The notes: generated by a model from the sequence alone, not told the origin. Counted from the first letter of the stretch, positions 34,306-46,427 are shown. The stretch is DNA of 64,000 nucleotides from Oenanthe sinensis (GCA_028671895.1 CM053810.1:31227501-31291500); one strand, 5' to 3'. Numbers and translations: made by a program.

Positions 34306-35961
34306 TGAAGGGTTTCGGGCATGAAAACGCAACGGATATAACGTAAAATAATTAAAAAAAATGAAACCCTATCACAGGATCCATGTATAACTTTGGATGA
34401 TTATGGTAAAGAAGTCTGTACCTTAACAAAGCTTTCCGTATGCTATTTAATGGAGGTCCAGAAAAGATGAATCACAGCAGCCCTTTGTTGCAAAGATATG
34501 CTCTCCAAAGAAGTCCACACGAACGCCCGATCGTCCAACGATCACCGGAGTCGGTACTGGCCGAATTGCTTGCCTCTTCCTCTCTCTCCTCTTTTCTCTA
34601 AAAATGAAATCTAATGATTAACCCTAATACTATACATCATTATGTATATATAGGGGAGAGACAGATTTTGGGCCTAACTCTAATCCATGTGGTTTCCAAA
34701 ACCCATATTGATTTTGGGTTATTATTATTATTAAATCCGAATTCTAATATAATTAATCAAGTCTCACTTAATTAATTCAATGATTAAATTCCAATTAAAA
34801 ATAATTCTTATTAAATTCGAATTCTAATATAATTAATCAAGTCCCACTTAATTAATTCAATAATTATATTCGAATTAATAATAATTCTTATTAAATCTGA
34901 ATTCTAATCTAATTAATCAAGTCACACTTAATTAATTCAATAATTAAATTCGAAATAATAATAATAATAATAATAATCTATCTAAATTCGTAATTTAAAT
35001 AAACCTTGGTTTTGACGTTCTTTGTTTGTGACCCTTTAGGTTATTATTACGTTGGCAATAATTTTAATATCTAATAATAAAATTATAAACAATGAGCGGC
35101 ATCTAGTAATACATCATTGTTACCCAAGTAACAATAATAATTGGTGATTCAATTAAATCTTTCGTGAATAATGTTCCATGTAATATAATCTCTTTAACCT
35201 TATATTATAGATCAAACTCGAGGCTTGTATAGTGTCATCATTTTTAACGTTTAATCTTGGTTTCCTTGATCAATGGGTAGACTATTTAAATAAATCAATA
35301 TTTGAGCATGACCATGCATTTCATAGTCTCACTCAATCAAGAGGCCAATAATATCACTCCTAGAATTGGAGGGTTAAATCCTATATCTATCATTCATATT
35401 CCTCATACGATTCATAGCATACCCAATGTCCACCTTTATCATTACCCGGTTAAAGGTAAATTTAAGTGTAATCAAAGTATATTAATTCTCATATAGAAAT
35501 ATAATGATTTCAAGTCAGAGGATCATTACATCATTATCACTGTGAGATTTCTTATGACACTTATTAACATGTAGAATCTCACGGCGGGTCTTTCCAGTGT
35601 CATGTATTGATACATACACTTATGTTCTTGACTTTAGTATCACCATACCTATGACCAATGAGACGTGGTCATCTGTCAACAAACATAATAGTCTTAATGC
35701 ATTATTATTGTCCTTAAATAATAATACTTGACTAAGGAAGTTTAGGAAAAAAAATACTATTCATATAATCTCATTTTTAAGTCACATACTTAAAAATATA
35801 TATTACCTATTAATATTCCAAGGACATTTATTATTCTTTCAATTTATGACGCAGTAAATAAAGACATAATAAATATTAATTAAATAATCACATAAAACAT
35901 AATCCTTAATTGTTTTCAATAAAATATTAGAAGTATTGTCTCTAGGACACCAATACTAACA
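34306..35961 (-). mobile_element. Solo LTR of the Angela-type family, 1,656 bp
   Basis: Plus-strand ends are TGAAGGGTTTCGGG and CAATACTAACA, matching the ends of A2, B' and C. GGTAA lies directly on both sides (34,301-34,305 and 35,962-35,966), a perfect 5-bp TSD. No internal sequence is present, so this is the product of LTR-LTR recombination. On the minus strand a TATATATAC-type box is present near 34,645. Confidence 0.93.
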
Positions 35962-38960
35962 GGTAATTCCATAGTCATTCAGTGCAACAAATGGAGATGT
36001 AGGCCGCCAATTGGAAGAATACCGCTCCTTGTAAGAGATAGTTTGATCAGTAGCTTCCTCCTCATCATTGGAATCTTCCCCTTTAGTTGTATAGGTTCCT
36101 TCAGAGGGTGGGATTAAAGTTTGTTCTACAATAGAAACATTAGATGGAATAGTTAAAGGAGCATCAGAGTTAGCATTCTATATGATAGTCTGAGCATCAA
36201 AGTCTGTCCTGGATATACTCTGGGCACCTGCAAAAGACATAGAACCAAAAATTCAGTCACTATATACTTTTAAAGTAATCTCATTACTACTCACACAAGC
36301 ATAATGACTTTCAAGAGTAATATTTTTCTCACTAGAAGTCAATAACTTATGTCTCAGTTCTACCTCAGCTTTTGCCAAGACCTGTGTCTGCCTCTCATTA
36401 GAAGTTTTATTTTTCACACATTTTATCTCAGTCTCACATGAAAGGCTCATATCACTTAATCCTACAAAAAATAAGAGGTGTTTAAGGTCATGAATAAGAG
36501 GCATCATGTCAGGACTATCCATGGTCATCCCATCAGTAAACGTGAGAAACATAAATTTTATACAAGCATACTCAGAGTTTATAAATTTTGATGTAGAAAA
36601 GTCAAAGTTTATACCTTGAGTTGTGGAAACTGTGCTTGTAGAAGAGAATGGTATGACATTGATAGGCCGGATGAGGATATCATCAGATATTTAAAAATTT
36701 ACAGTAGGAACTGTCTCTTCAAACTTAATAGTGAAATTAGGTTCAACTATATATGAGTCTGATGTTGTTTCTTCGCATGTGACTACACTTTGAGTATATG
36801 GTTCTTGTGTTACGTGGGCGTTTGTGGATGATTAACCCCTTTGAGATGAAGGTTCTTGTGGTTCGTACTCAATGGCTACTTCATCATCAGTAATAGTTGG
36901 AGTATGATTAGCCAGATGCTCTATAAATGTGCGTTCATCCAAACTTTGACTGAGTGATTCTTGTAGGGCCGGAGGTTTCGCAGCTCTTTCAACCTTTCGA
37001 GTTGAAAGTTTTTTTGTACTGCTCACTTGATCATCTTTTGCTCTATCAATAGCATATGTGTTAGCTTGATCATCCTGGGATATTGGAGGTGTGCCTACAC
37101 TCAAACGTTGATTGAGTGATTCTTGTGTGGCTTGAGGATCTGTAGCTATATCAACCCTTTGAGTTGAAGTTTCTTGTGTACTTCCCTCAGTTTTCTTTTC
37201 TCTACAATATTTTGATCCTGCAGTTTCTTAAATCCTTCTTGGACCTTACTCAAGGAACTTCAATAAAATTGCTAGCATTTGGAGAAGGAGTTGGACAAGA
37301 GTATAATATTTGAACAACCTTTGCGGTGCATGGTTAAACATCCTTATGAATCCCTAGGTTAATCACCAATGCATTCTTTCTTTTGTCAGTTTTAAGTGTT
37401 CTAGACCTTTCAGGAATAGATGTTGGCTGGAGAATTGAATCAGATGGTGTCTATCCAAAGTTTACAACATCATACTGTATAGTATCAGAGACTTTTTCTA
37501 GTCTTCTTCTTTTCTTGGTCTGAGCCACATGAATTGATTTCGGTTTTGCACAGGGATCAAAACATAATATTTCTTCTTTTTCTTGTCTACTAAATTCTCC
37601 CCATTAGTCTAGGATTCCTCCCTGATACATGATCTTTCTAATGGCTTGACTTCCAAAGAAGGTTTTCATCTTATATTAATTGGAAATACGTAATAGATTT
37701 TCTTTCAAAAGTAGTATGTAGAAAGGGTAAGTGTTTGGTCTAAATTCTTCTCAATTCTATTACGTTTTATTGGTGTTTGCACTCAAGTGTCGAGCACTTG
37801 GGAGTGTTTGACTCTTTCTCTCCCTATCTCTCACTCAAGTGTATCTCTTCCTCACTTCATTCAAGTGTTTCTCTCTCTCACTTTCACTATGCATTCCAAA
37901 TATAGTCTTCTGTACCTACAAGTGAAATCCGTCAATTCATTTATATTCTCATCACCAGATTCAACAGAATGAAATGAATCATGATCTAGTGGATAATTTT
38001 CTCTAAGAGGTGAATCTAGATTTTCTTGCATAAGCATCTCCTCATCACCATACTTATTAGATATTGCTAATTCCTCGACTAGTAGAGGCTCACCTTCTTG
38101 AGGTGGTTTTCCCCCAAAGATTTGATCGATGAGGGAAACCCGTCTTGACTCATCCGAAGAGCTATTGTCAAGGGGTTGCTGCACACCTTAACCATTAACG
38201 GAAGAAGGACATTCTTTTTCAGGACCTGGAAATGTTCCTTCAGGGAAAGGCGAAGTTGTGGGCAATGTAATGATTGGCGATTGAGATCCCACGTTTTCCT
38301 TGTAACACAATAATGATAATTTTATATTAAATACCCTACTTGAGTCCATCATAAAATTCTTACTAAGTAGTTGTCTTACCTTGTTAGATAAATCTAAATG
38401 ACGGACCTCCCTTACGGGATCCAGAGATGTTGCTTCTAGTGAGGTAGATACCTTGGACGATGTAATGAATGGTTGATTAGAGTCCGTATCTCCTCTGAAT
38501 TCTTGTGAAGGTAGGTGCATTTCTGCAATCTCAACAACTTCATCTACCTTAACAAATGGGAAATAAAGAAATTGGGGGTGTTGTTTGTACCTCTCACTGT
38601 GTACTTCTTGCAATGTGTTCCTAGAAATTATCTAGTTAGGCTTACCATCAGCGTAAGTTCTTGTGGTGTGCTTGACTCATTAAAACGTGCTCTGGATGAC
38701 GAGTGAATTTAAATGAACTTGTCCTATTGAGAGAATGATTCCAGAGACAGTTTAATTGCCTTTTCATCTCTGCATCCTTTTGAGAAGATGCAGATGAGCT
38801 TATAGTTACCTCAGTTTGAATACGACTTTTCTTCTCTGGAAGTACAGATGTGGGTGTACTTCCGACTTCATCCTTATTTGCTGCATCAAGTGCAGTTTCT
38901 CCCTTATCAGCCTCTAAATTACATTAGTTCCTTATATTTCTAGGGGTTAATATATGGATG
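35962..38960 (-). pseudogene. Element X1: degenerate third-ORF region
   Basis: Several minus-strand frames of 90-140 codons read like one broken acidic, Ser/Glu-rich protein (36,552-36,253; 37,104-36,832; 38,184-37,861; 38,613-38,188). From about 37,560 rightward it aligns with 60,400-61,700 of element D, including the PEKECP motif (GPEKECPSSVNG here, DPEKECPPPIYG in D). It lacks the N-terminal domain seen in the third ORF at 7,866-11,138. No function can be assigned. The region is interrupted at 38,960 by element G. Confidence 0.55.
38956..38960. repeat. Target-site duplication GGATG, left copy
   Basis: Repeated at 47,977-47,981, directly after the 3' LTR of element G. Confidence 0.93.
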
Positions 38961-40509
38961 TGTTAGTGTAGGTGCCCTAGAGGCAATACAATTTTTTCTT
39001 TTAATAAACATTTATGTCATTTGATTATTCAATAAACGTATTTATTATGACTTTAATTACTGCGATATATTTGTTAGCATAATAAATGTCCTTAGAATCA
39101 TGATACTCGTTATATAGTTTAAGTACATGACTTGAACTTGAGATTATATAATATATCATATTCTTAAAGGTTCCCTAGTCGAGTATTATTATGATAGGAC
39201 AATAATAATACATAAATAGACTAGTATGTTGTTTGACAGATAACCACATCTCATTGGTTATAAGTATGGGGATACTAAAGTCAATACATAGGTACATGTA
39301 GGGGTACATGGAACTGGACAGACCCACAGTGAGATTCTTCATGTTTAATTAAGTCATAAGAAAGACTCCCAGTGATAATGGTGTAATGATCCTCTGACTT
39401 GAGATCATTATATTTCTATACGAGGATTGATATACTTTGACTACATTAAAAGTTACCTTTGACCGGGTGATGATAAAAGTGGACATCGGGTATATCATGA
39501 GTCGTATGAGAAATATGAATGATAGATAAAGGATTTAACCCTCCTATAATTAGGAGAGATATTATTGGCCTCTTGATTGAGTGAGACTATAAAATGCATG
39601 GCCGTGCTCAAATAATGATTTGTTTTTCATAGTCTACTCATGGATCAAGTAAACCCGGATTAAATGTTGAAGAGGATGACTAAATACATGCCTCGAGTTT
39701 AATCTATAATATATGGTTAAAGGGATTATATTACACGGAAACATTAATCACGAAAGGTTTTATCGAATCACGATTTAATTATTGTTTAATTAGGTAGCAA
39801 TGATGTATTACTAGATACCGCTCATTGTTTATAATTTTATTGGAGAATAAAATTATTGCTAATTAAATAATAGCCTATAGGGTCACACACATAGAGCACC
39901 TAGAGGAATAGTTAATTTAAATTATAGACTTAAATTAATTGATGATTAATTCGAATTTATTATATTAATTAAGTGAGACTTAATTAATTGAAATAAATTC
40001 GAATTTGAAGAATTATATTTCTGCCAATAATAATTAAGTGTGACTTAATTATTAATTAAATAATAGAAGCATGTTTTATTATTTAATCCTATGCCTACAT
40101 GGGATAAGTTTTTTGCTAAAAAGGCCCATTAACCAATCATTATAAATAGATAATGATAGGTTAAATGGCTTGCACGTTTTTGGATAAACCCTAGCAGAAG
40201 AGGCAGCATAGGAAGAGGCAGAGAGAATTCGAAACCTATCAAAGGAGGCTAGTACTTCCGTTCCGTGTTCAAGATCGTGAGACGTTCTTGAAGGTGCTCG
40301 TGTGGATACCATAGAGGTGCTTTCGAGAGGAAGACACAAATCGTGATAGCAAGGATCTCCGTTGAGTTCGTGGCATTCAAAATCTTAATAGGTATGATTC
40401 GATTATCACCATAATCCGTCAATTCTTATACATGATCCTGCGTTTGGGTTCCGAAAATTTTCGTTATATTTACGTTTATCCGCTGCGTTTTATGCCTCGG
40501 AACCCAACA
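38961..40509 (+). repeat. 5' LTR of element G
   Basis: TG...CA ends, 1,549 bp. The TATA box TATAAATAG is at 40,141-40,149, leaving about 1.2 kb of U3 and a short R-U5. Confidence 0.95.
40141..40149 (+). promoter_or_regulatory. TATA box of element G 5' LTR
   Basis: TATAAATAG, repeated at 47,608-47,616 in the 3' LTR at the same offset (7,467 bp). Confidence 0.65.
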
Positions 40510-40510
40510 A

Positions 40511-40522
40511 TGGCATCAGAGC
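40511..40522 (+). promoter_or_regulatory. PBS of element G
   Basis: TGGCATCAGAGC, initiator tRNA-Met type with one T-to-C difference from the common form, one base after the LTR. Confidence 0.93.
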
Positions 40523-42447
40523 TACGTGTATAAGGGACTGATTTGGTTACGTGTTAACTGTATTTGATGCAAATATGCCTGTTTTGGTGACTGTCATGCC
40601 ACTGCCATGCTACTGCTTTGTTACTGCCATGCTTCTGCCATGCTATGTTCTTCATGTATATTCGAATTGTAATATGTGGTGATGATACTAGCATGTTAAT
40701 GATTTGTCATGACTGATTTATATGCCATATTGCGATTTGTATATTATGCATGAGGGTCAGTTTGTATATTGATATAAACTGGTGGACAGATTATGTTGGA
40801 CATGATCTGTTAACTGGGATATGATAAGTATGTATATGATACATGCTTCTGAAACTGTATAAGATGCAGTGGGAAAAAGGGCCAACAGATATGATCTGTA
40901 GTTCAGAAATTGATGATTTCTGAATAGGACTGGTCTTCGAAAATAAAAAAAAATTCTGATTTCGACCCCAGCCGGGGGCTGCCGCCCCCAGACCCCGCCT
41001 GGGGCTGCCGCCCCAGACCCCGCCTGGGGCTGCCGCCCCCGACCCCGCCCAGGGGCTGCCGCCCCCGGACCCCCGCAATATTTTATTTTGTGTACTTGAG
41101 CATGGTGCTTGTTATGGCCCTTAGACCCCTAGATTAATGGTTTTTGGTTTTGGTTTTATAAATACGACTTGCATGTCGTTTTCTTCATTCTTGTAATTGT
41201 TTAACCTCGAATGTAACTCGAGTTTTCTTATGTAAGTACATTAGCTTAGGTTGTATTCAATTATTCCATGTAATGTACTTGAAGACTGAAAGATGATCCA
41301 AGAAGAGGAGCAGGCACTAGTGGATACAAGAAGAATGAAGACATGTAATTGTATTTATATTTTACCACCATAGATTGACTTTGATCCTTTCATTAGCTCG
41401 AAAGGATCACATAGGAAAGGGGCCATAACCAAGCACGTTTACATACTGCACTTTACATATTGATGTATGAATGATGCATGCTTTAATTAGATTAATCATG
41501 TATGTATGTATGTATGTATTAGATACGACACCCATGCCATGCTTGTTTAAACAAGATAAAATCTGTAACGACTCAAGATAAAATCTGTAACGATTCAAGA
41601 TTTTAAAATCAACAAACGATCATGAGATTCTTGTGTTTATGAAATATGGATTTTTAAAACACGGAATTGAATATGGATTTTGATATCTATAATTGGGATT
41701 TTCTGACAAAAACGGATATGCGTATTCGTAAGGCTGATGGGTTTTAAGTGTGACCACTGGTATCCTCCATCTACCTGGGAAATGAACAATTTAAGATGTC
41801 AATTTGAAATATTTAGTTCAAGGAAAAATTGAGGATCTCTTCATGATGTGATCATGATCGTCGTAAAATTTTCTAAACCCCTTAACAAAATATTAAGTTT
41901 TAATCAGATGCTTTCCAATGAATGAACACTCATCGAATCCTAGATCGATTAGGGGAAAGACTGTCAGTGGCAGGGGACTCCTGTCTATCGTGGTGAGATG
42001 CGACGAATATAAACGGTTATATTCGGCCGTTGTATCATTGGGTCAAACTTAACTGAGTCGTCATAATAAGGTGAAAGTAAACGGTTATATTCAACCATTA
42101 TGAACTTAGAAGCATAGAGTTTGGTTAAAAATCTATTAGATAGATAAGATCAATCGTTGCTCACCAAACTATCCAAGAATTATATATGATATAATTGACA
42201 AATGTTGTCTACCTAAATAATCATTCTTAAGGACTTCTAGTGGTTGACTTGAGACATGACGAAATATGGATCTTGGCTCACTAGAAAGGATTATGGGATA
42301 TACTTTCCAAATTAATAGTAAGGGCTATTGATTTGATAAAAATAGTGGGAGATATATTATGAATGTATCATAATCATTTGAACATAATAAATAACTCAGA
42401 CAATCTAATGTTTAATTTTGTGCTTTTATCATTGTAGATACCAAGTA
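40523..42447 (+). other. Leader of element G
   Basis: About 1.9 kb with no gene. It shares blocks with the A1, A2 and C leaders, including CTCGAATGTAACTCGAG near 41,207. It carries the GC-rich array described separately. The sequence just before gag (TTTATCATTGTAG, ending at 42,436) looks like a 3' splice site; this is weak evidence. Confidence 0.6.
40964..41076. repeat. GC-rich tandem hairpin array in the G leader
   Basis: Four units of 25-27 bp starting at 40,964, 40,991, 41,016 and 41,041, each GACCCC...CTGCCGCCCC. Each contains a G-run and C-run able to pair (GGGGC, TGCC, GCCCC). GC content exceeds 80% in a window that is mostly AT. It is absent from the leaders of A1, A2 and C. Confidence 0.95.
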
Positions 42448-44700
42448 ATGACAAACAACACAAACACACTATCCGTACGATCTGTCCTTGAGAAGGATAA
42501 GTTGACAGGAGGAAACAACTTCCTAGACTGGCAGAGGAATTTGAGGATTGTCCTCAGGCAGGAGCGCAAGCTTCATGTCATTGATATTCCTCCAGCAGGT
42601 CCCCTTCCTGAGGGCGCTACTGTTGAGGAACGAGCGGCCCACACAAAGGATGAGAATGATGCAACTGATGTTGCGTGTCTTATGTTAGCAACTATGAGTG
42701 CTGAGCTTCAAAGACAGCATGTGCATATAGATGCATATACTATCAATGAGCACTTGCAAAGCATGTTTGCAAGCCAAACTCGTCAAGAAAGGTTCAACAC
42801 GAGCAAGTCACTCTTTAACTGCAAACAAGGGGCAAATGAACCAGTTGGCCCACATGTTCTGAAGATGATTGGTTACATTGAGTATCTTGATACTTTGGGT
42901 TTCCCGATTGGTCCGGAAACTGGTATTGACCTAATCTTGAATTCTTTGAACAACAAATTCACTCAGTTTGTTATGAACTACAATATGAATGAGTTTGACA
43001 AAACACCTACTGAATTGTTGGCTATGTTGAGAACATATGAGACCAACATGAAGACGGCTGAACCTGCTCCCATACTGATGGTGGGCAATAAAGGTAAGGC
43101 CAAAGGGAAAGGCAAGTGGAAGGGTAAGAAGAAGACAGGTTCTGATTCTACACCCAAGCCAAAGTCAGGTCCTAAACAGGCTTTAAAGCCTAAAGGTGGG
43201 GTCGCTAAGGGTGAATGTCACTACTGTAAGAAAACTGGTCACTGGAAGAGAAACTGTTCAGTTTACTTGGAGGATCTGAAGAAGAAGAGGGCTGAGCAAG
43301 CTTCTAATTCAGGTATATATGTTATAGAAGTCAATCTGTCTATTTCTACATCTTGGGTATTGGATACCGGATGTGCTTCTCACATTTGTATAAATGTGCA
43401 GGAAATGCAGAGAAGTAGGACATTGGCTAAAGGAGAAATGGACCTACGAGTTGGCAACGGAGCAAGAGTTGCTGCTTTAGCTGTAGGAACATATTATTTA
43501 TCTTTGCCCTCTGGGCTAGTTTTAGAACTGGAGAATTGTTATTACGTGCCTGCAATTCGCAGAAACATTATTTCTGTTTCTTGTTTGGACAAGAAAGGTT
43601 TTTCGTTTACAATAAAGGACAACAGTTGCTCTTTTGCTTTGAATGATTTAACCTATGGTGTTGCGCGTTTGTTTAATGGTTTATATGTTCTTGACTTAGA
43701 TAATCCTGTCTGTAATATAGAAAACAAACGACTTAAAGTTAATGACTCAAATCAAACATACCTCTGGCATTGTCGTCTAGGCCATATAAATGAGAAACGC
43801 ATATCCAAATTACATAAGGATGGATATTTGGATAAGTTTGATTTTGAATCATACCAAGAATGCGAATCTTGTTTGCTTGGTAAAATGACTAAAGCCCCTT
43901 TCACTGGTAAGGGTCAAAGGGCCACTGAACGTTTGGAGCTAATACATAGTGATGTATGTGGCCCAATGCGTGTGATGGCTAGAGGAGGCTACTACTACTT
44001 CATAACATTTACTGATGATTTCAGTAGATATGGATATGTATATCTTATGAAGAATAAATCCGATTCTTTTGAAAAGTTCAAAGAATACAAGGCTGAAGTA
44101 GAGAAGCAAATTGGCGGAGGTGCAAGTATTAAAATATTACGATCTGATCGTGGAGGAGAATACTTGAGCACTGAATTTAAAGATTATTTAAAGGAGTGTG
44201 GTATTGTATCACAACTCACTCCGCCAGGTACACCTCAATGGAATGGAGTTTCAGAGAGGAGAAATCGCACCTTGTTGGACATGGTGCGATCAATGATGAG
44301 TCATGCAGATCTTCCAATTAGTTTTTGGGGTTACGCTCTAGAAACAGCGGCTTTCACACTTAACCGTGTTCCTACTAAGAAGGTTCAAAAGACTCCATAT
44401 GAAATATGGGAGGAGAAACGGTCAGGCATGAGCTTTATGAAAGTTTGGGGATGCAAGGCGTTTGTGAAACGTCAAGTATCTGACAAGCTTGGACCTAAAT
44501 CTGAAGAGTGCAATTTTGTGGGATACCCTAAAGAAACAAAGGCGTATTATTTCTATAGTCCTTCTGAGCAAAAAGTGTTTATTGCTCGAGATGCTGTCTT
44601 CATGGAAAGGGATTTTGTTTCCAAAAGAAACAGTGGGAGAACTATAGACCTCGATGAAGATCGAGAACCACAAAATAGCATTGAACCTGAAGTGGAATAA
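42448..44700 (+). CDS. gag-pol: Element G gag-PR-IN, 750 aa, ended by an in-frame TAA
   Basis: I chose the ATG at 42,448 because the homologous gag of C begins at the equivalent ATG; an in-frame ATG at 42,418 has no counterpart. Gag: SVLEKDKLTGGNNFLDWQRN near the N-terminus, a Lys/Gly-rich stretch (about 210-225), zinc knuckle CHYCKKTGHWKRNC (about 256-269). Protease: WVLDTGCASH (Asp about 306). Integrase: WHCRLGHIN ... CESC (about 440-475), HSDVCGPM, LRSDRGGEY and NGVSERRNRTL (catalytic Glu about 603); the usual PQQNG reads PQWNG. The TAA at 44,698-44,700 falls in the acidic linker before RT, and the frame simply continues. Gag, PR and IN are therefore intact, while RT-RNase H is cut off. 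Confidence 0.92.
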   Translation: MTNNTNTLSVRSVLEKDKLTGGNNFLDWQRNLRIVLRQERKLHVIDIPPAGPLPEGATVEERAAHTKDENDATDVACLMLATMSAELQRQHVHIDAYTINEHLQSMFASQTRQERFNTSKSLFNCKQGANEPVGPHVLKMIGYIEYLDTLGFPIGPETGIDLILNSLNNKFTQFVMNYNMNEFDKTPTELLAMLRTYETNMKTAEPAPILMVGNKGKAKGKGKWKGKKKTGSDSTPKPKSGPKQALKPKGGVAKGECHYCKKTGHWKRNCSVYLEDLKKKRAEQASNSGIYVIEVNLSISTSWVLDTGCASHICINVQEMQRSRTLAKGEMDLRVGNGARVAALAVGTYYLSLPSGLVLELENCYYVPAIRRNIISVSCLDKKGFSFTIKDNSCSFALNDLTYGVARLFNGLYVLDLDNPVCNIENKRLKVNDSNQTYLWHCRLGHINEKRISKLHKDGYLDKFDFESYQECESCLLGKMTKAPFTGKGQRATERLELIHSDVCGPMRVMARGGYYYFITFTDDFSRYGYVYLMKNKSDSFEKFKEYKAEVEKQIGGGASIKILRSDRGGEYLSTEFKDYLKECGIVSQLTPPGTPQWNGVSERRNRTLLDMVRSMMSHADLPISFWGYALETAAFTLNRVPTKKVQKTPYEIWEEKRSGMSFMKVWGCKAFVKRQVSDKLGPKSEECNFVGYPKETKAYYFYSPSEQKVFIARDAVFMERDFVSKRNSGRTIDLDEDREPQNSIEPEVE

Positions 44701-46413
44701 GAGCAGGATAATAATAACGCTCAACAAACACAGGTTGTTCGTAGAACTGGTAGAATTCGCCATGAGCCAGAGAGATATGGATTTCTTTTGACTCAATGTG
44801 GTGATTTGATGCTCATAGATGAAGATGAGCCTCTCACATACCAAGATGCTATGAGCAGTCCAGAATCTAAGAGATGGCTAGAAGCCATGAAATCCGAGAT
44901 GGAATCCATGTATGAAAACCAAGTATGGACTTTGGTTGATCCACCTGAAGGGGTAAAACCCATAGGGTGCAAATGGGTTTTCAAGAAGAAAACTGACATG
45001 GATGGAAATGTCCAGACCTATAAAGCAAGGCTAGTTGCAAAAGGTTTCAAGCAAATTCATGGTATTGACTATGATGAAACCTTCTCACCAGTGGCTATGG
45101 TCAAATCCATAAGGATTTTGCTTGCTATTGTAGCATTCCATGATTATGAAATCTGGCAAATGGATGTCAAAACAGCCTTCCTTAATGGAAGCCTTGAAGA
45201 AGATGTGGATGTGTACATGACACAACCTGAAGGTTTTGTCAGTCCAGGGAATGTTAGCAAGATATGTAAATTACGTCGATCCATTTATGGATTAAAGCAA
45301 GCCTCTAGGAGATGGAACATCCGTTTTGATGAAACTATCAAAGAGTATGGATTTGTTCAAAACGAGGATGAACCTTGTGTTTACAAGAAGGTTAGTGGGA
45401 GCCATGTGGCATTCATAGTACTATATGTTGATGACATACTACTAATGGGGAATGACATACCTTCTCTCAAGGCTGTTAAGATTTGGTTAGGGAGTAATTT
45501 CTCTATGAAAGACTTAGGAGATGCATCCTACATTCTAGGAATGAGGATCTATAGGGATAGATCTAGAAGGATGATTGGTCTAAGTCAGAGTACATACATC
45601 GATAAGGTTTTGCACCGTTTTGGTATGCAAAATGCAAAAAGGGGATATGTCCCCGTATCTCAAGGGATAACGATCTCTAAAGATCAGTGTCCGAAATCAT
45701 TGGATGACAAGGACCGCATGAGTAAGGTTCCATATGCCTCAGCAATTGGATCCATCATGTATGCGATGGTATGTACTCGCCCAGATGTTTCGTATGCTTT
45801 AAGCATGACGAGCAGATACCAATCTAATCCAGGTGAAGGTCACTGGACGGCTGTCAAGAATATTCTAAAGTACTTGAAAAGGACTAAAGATTCATTCTTG
45901 GTGTATGGAGGAGAGGAGAAACTAGTAGTAAAAGGTTACACCGATGCAAGTTTCCAAACAGACAGGGATGATACTGTATCACAGTCTGGTTTTGTGTTTT
46001 GTCTAAACGGAGGTGCTGTAAGTTGGAAGAGTTCAAAACAAGAAACAGTAGCTGATTCTACAATGGAGGCTGAGTACATTGCAGCTTGTGAAGCGGCTAA
46101 GGAAGCAGTTTGGATTCGAAAATTCATTACTGAATTGGGAGTGGTTCCATCAATCGCAGATCCCATTGATCTATACTGCGATAATAATGGAGCCATTGCA
46201 CAAGCTAAAGAACCTAGAGCTCACTCCCGAACCAAACATATACTCAGGAGATATCACCTCATTCGAGAGATTAATGAGAGGGGTGACATACACATATGTA
46301 AAGTGCACACAAATGATAACATTGCAGACCCACTGACCAAAGGCTTGTCGCAGCAGAAGCACGACGGTCACACTAGTTCCATGGGTATTAGATACATGGG
46401 TGATTGGCTCTAG
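44701..46413 (+). CDS. pol: Element G RT-RNase H, same frame after the TAA
   Basis: In frame with gag-PR-IN (570 sense codons after the stop); the next ATG is at 44,788. RT: GCKWVFKKK (about 44,967), ARLVAKGFKQ, and YVDDILLMG (about 45,424). RNase H: YTDASF (about 45,938), DSTMEAEYIAACEA, YCDNNGAIA. It ends at a TAG 14 bp before the PPT-LTR junction. All RT and RNase H signature residues are present. It would be made only by readthrough or internal initiation, or supplied by another copy. Confidence 0.9.
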   Translation, partial: EQDNNNAQQTQVVRRTGRIRHEPERYGFLLTQCGDLMLIDEDEPLTYQDAMSSPESKRWLEAMKSEMESMYENQVWTLVDPPEGVKPIGCKWVFKKKTDMDGNVQTYKARLVAKGFKQIHGIDYDETFSPVAMVKSIRILLAIVAFHDYEIWQMDVKTAFLNGSLEEDVDVYMTQPEGFVSPGNVSKICKLRRSIYGLKQASRRWNIRFDETIKEYGFVQNEDEPCVYKKVSGSHVAFIVLYVDDILLMGNDIPSLKAVKIWLGSNFSMKDLGDASYILGMRIYRDRSRRMIGLSQSTYIDKVLHRFGMQNAKRGYVPVSQGITISKDQCPKSLDDKDRMSKVPYASAIGSIMYAMVCTRPDVSYALSMTSRYQSNPGEGHWTAVKNILKYLKRTKDSFLVYGGEEKLVVKGYTDASFQTDRDDTVSQSGFVFCLNGGAVSWKSSKQETVADSTMEAEYIAACEAAKEAVWIRKFITELGVVPSIADPIDLYCDNNGAIAQAKEPRAHSRTKHILRRYHLIREINERGDIHICKVHTNDNIADPLTKGLSQQKHDGHTSSMGIRYMGDWL

Positions 46414-46427
46414 TGCAAGTGGGAGAT
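46412..46427 (+). promoter_or_regulatory. PPT of element G
   Basis: AGTGCAAGTGGGAGAT directly before the TG of the 3' LTR, the classical copia PPT position. Confidence 0.88.

Noticed and set aside
40791..41078. 95-codon Gly/Ala-rich minus ORF
   Set aside because: Created by the GC-rich tandem array; antisense to the element and not conserved in relatives.
44422..44844. 140-codon minus ORF and others antisense to element G and C pol
   Set aside because: Shadows of the pol reading frame.
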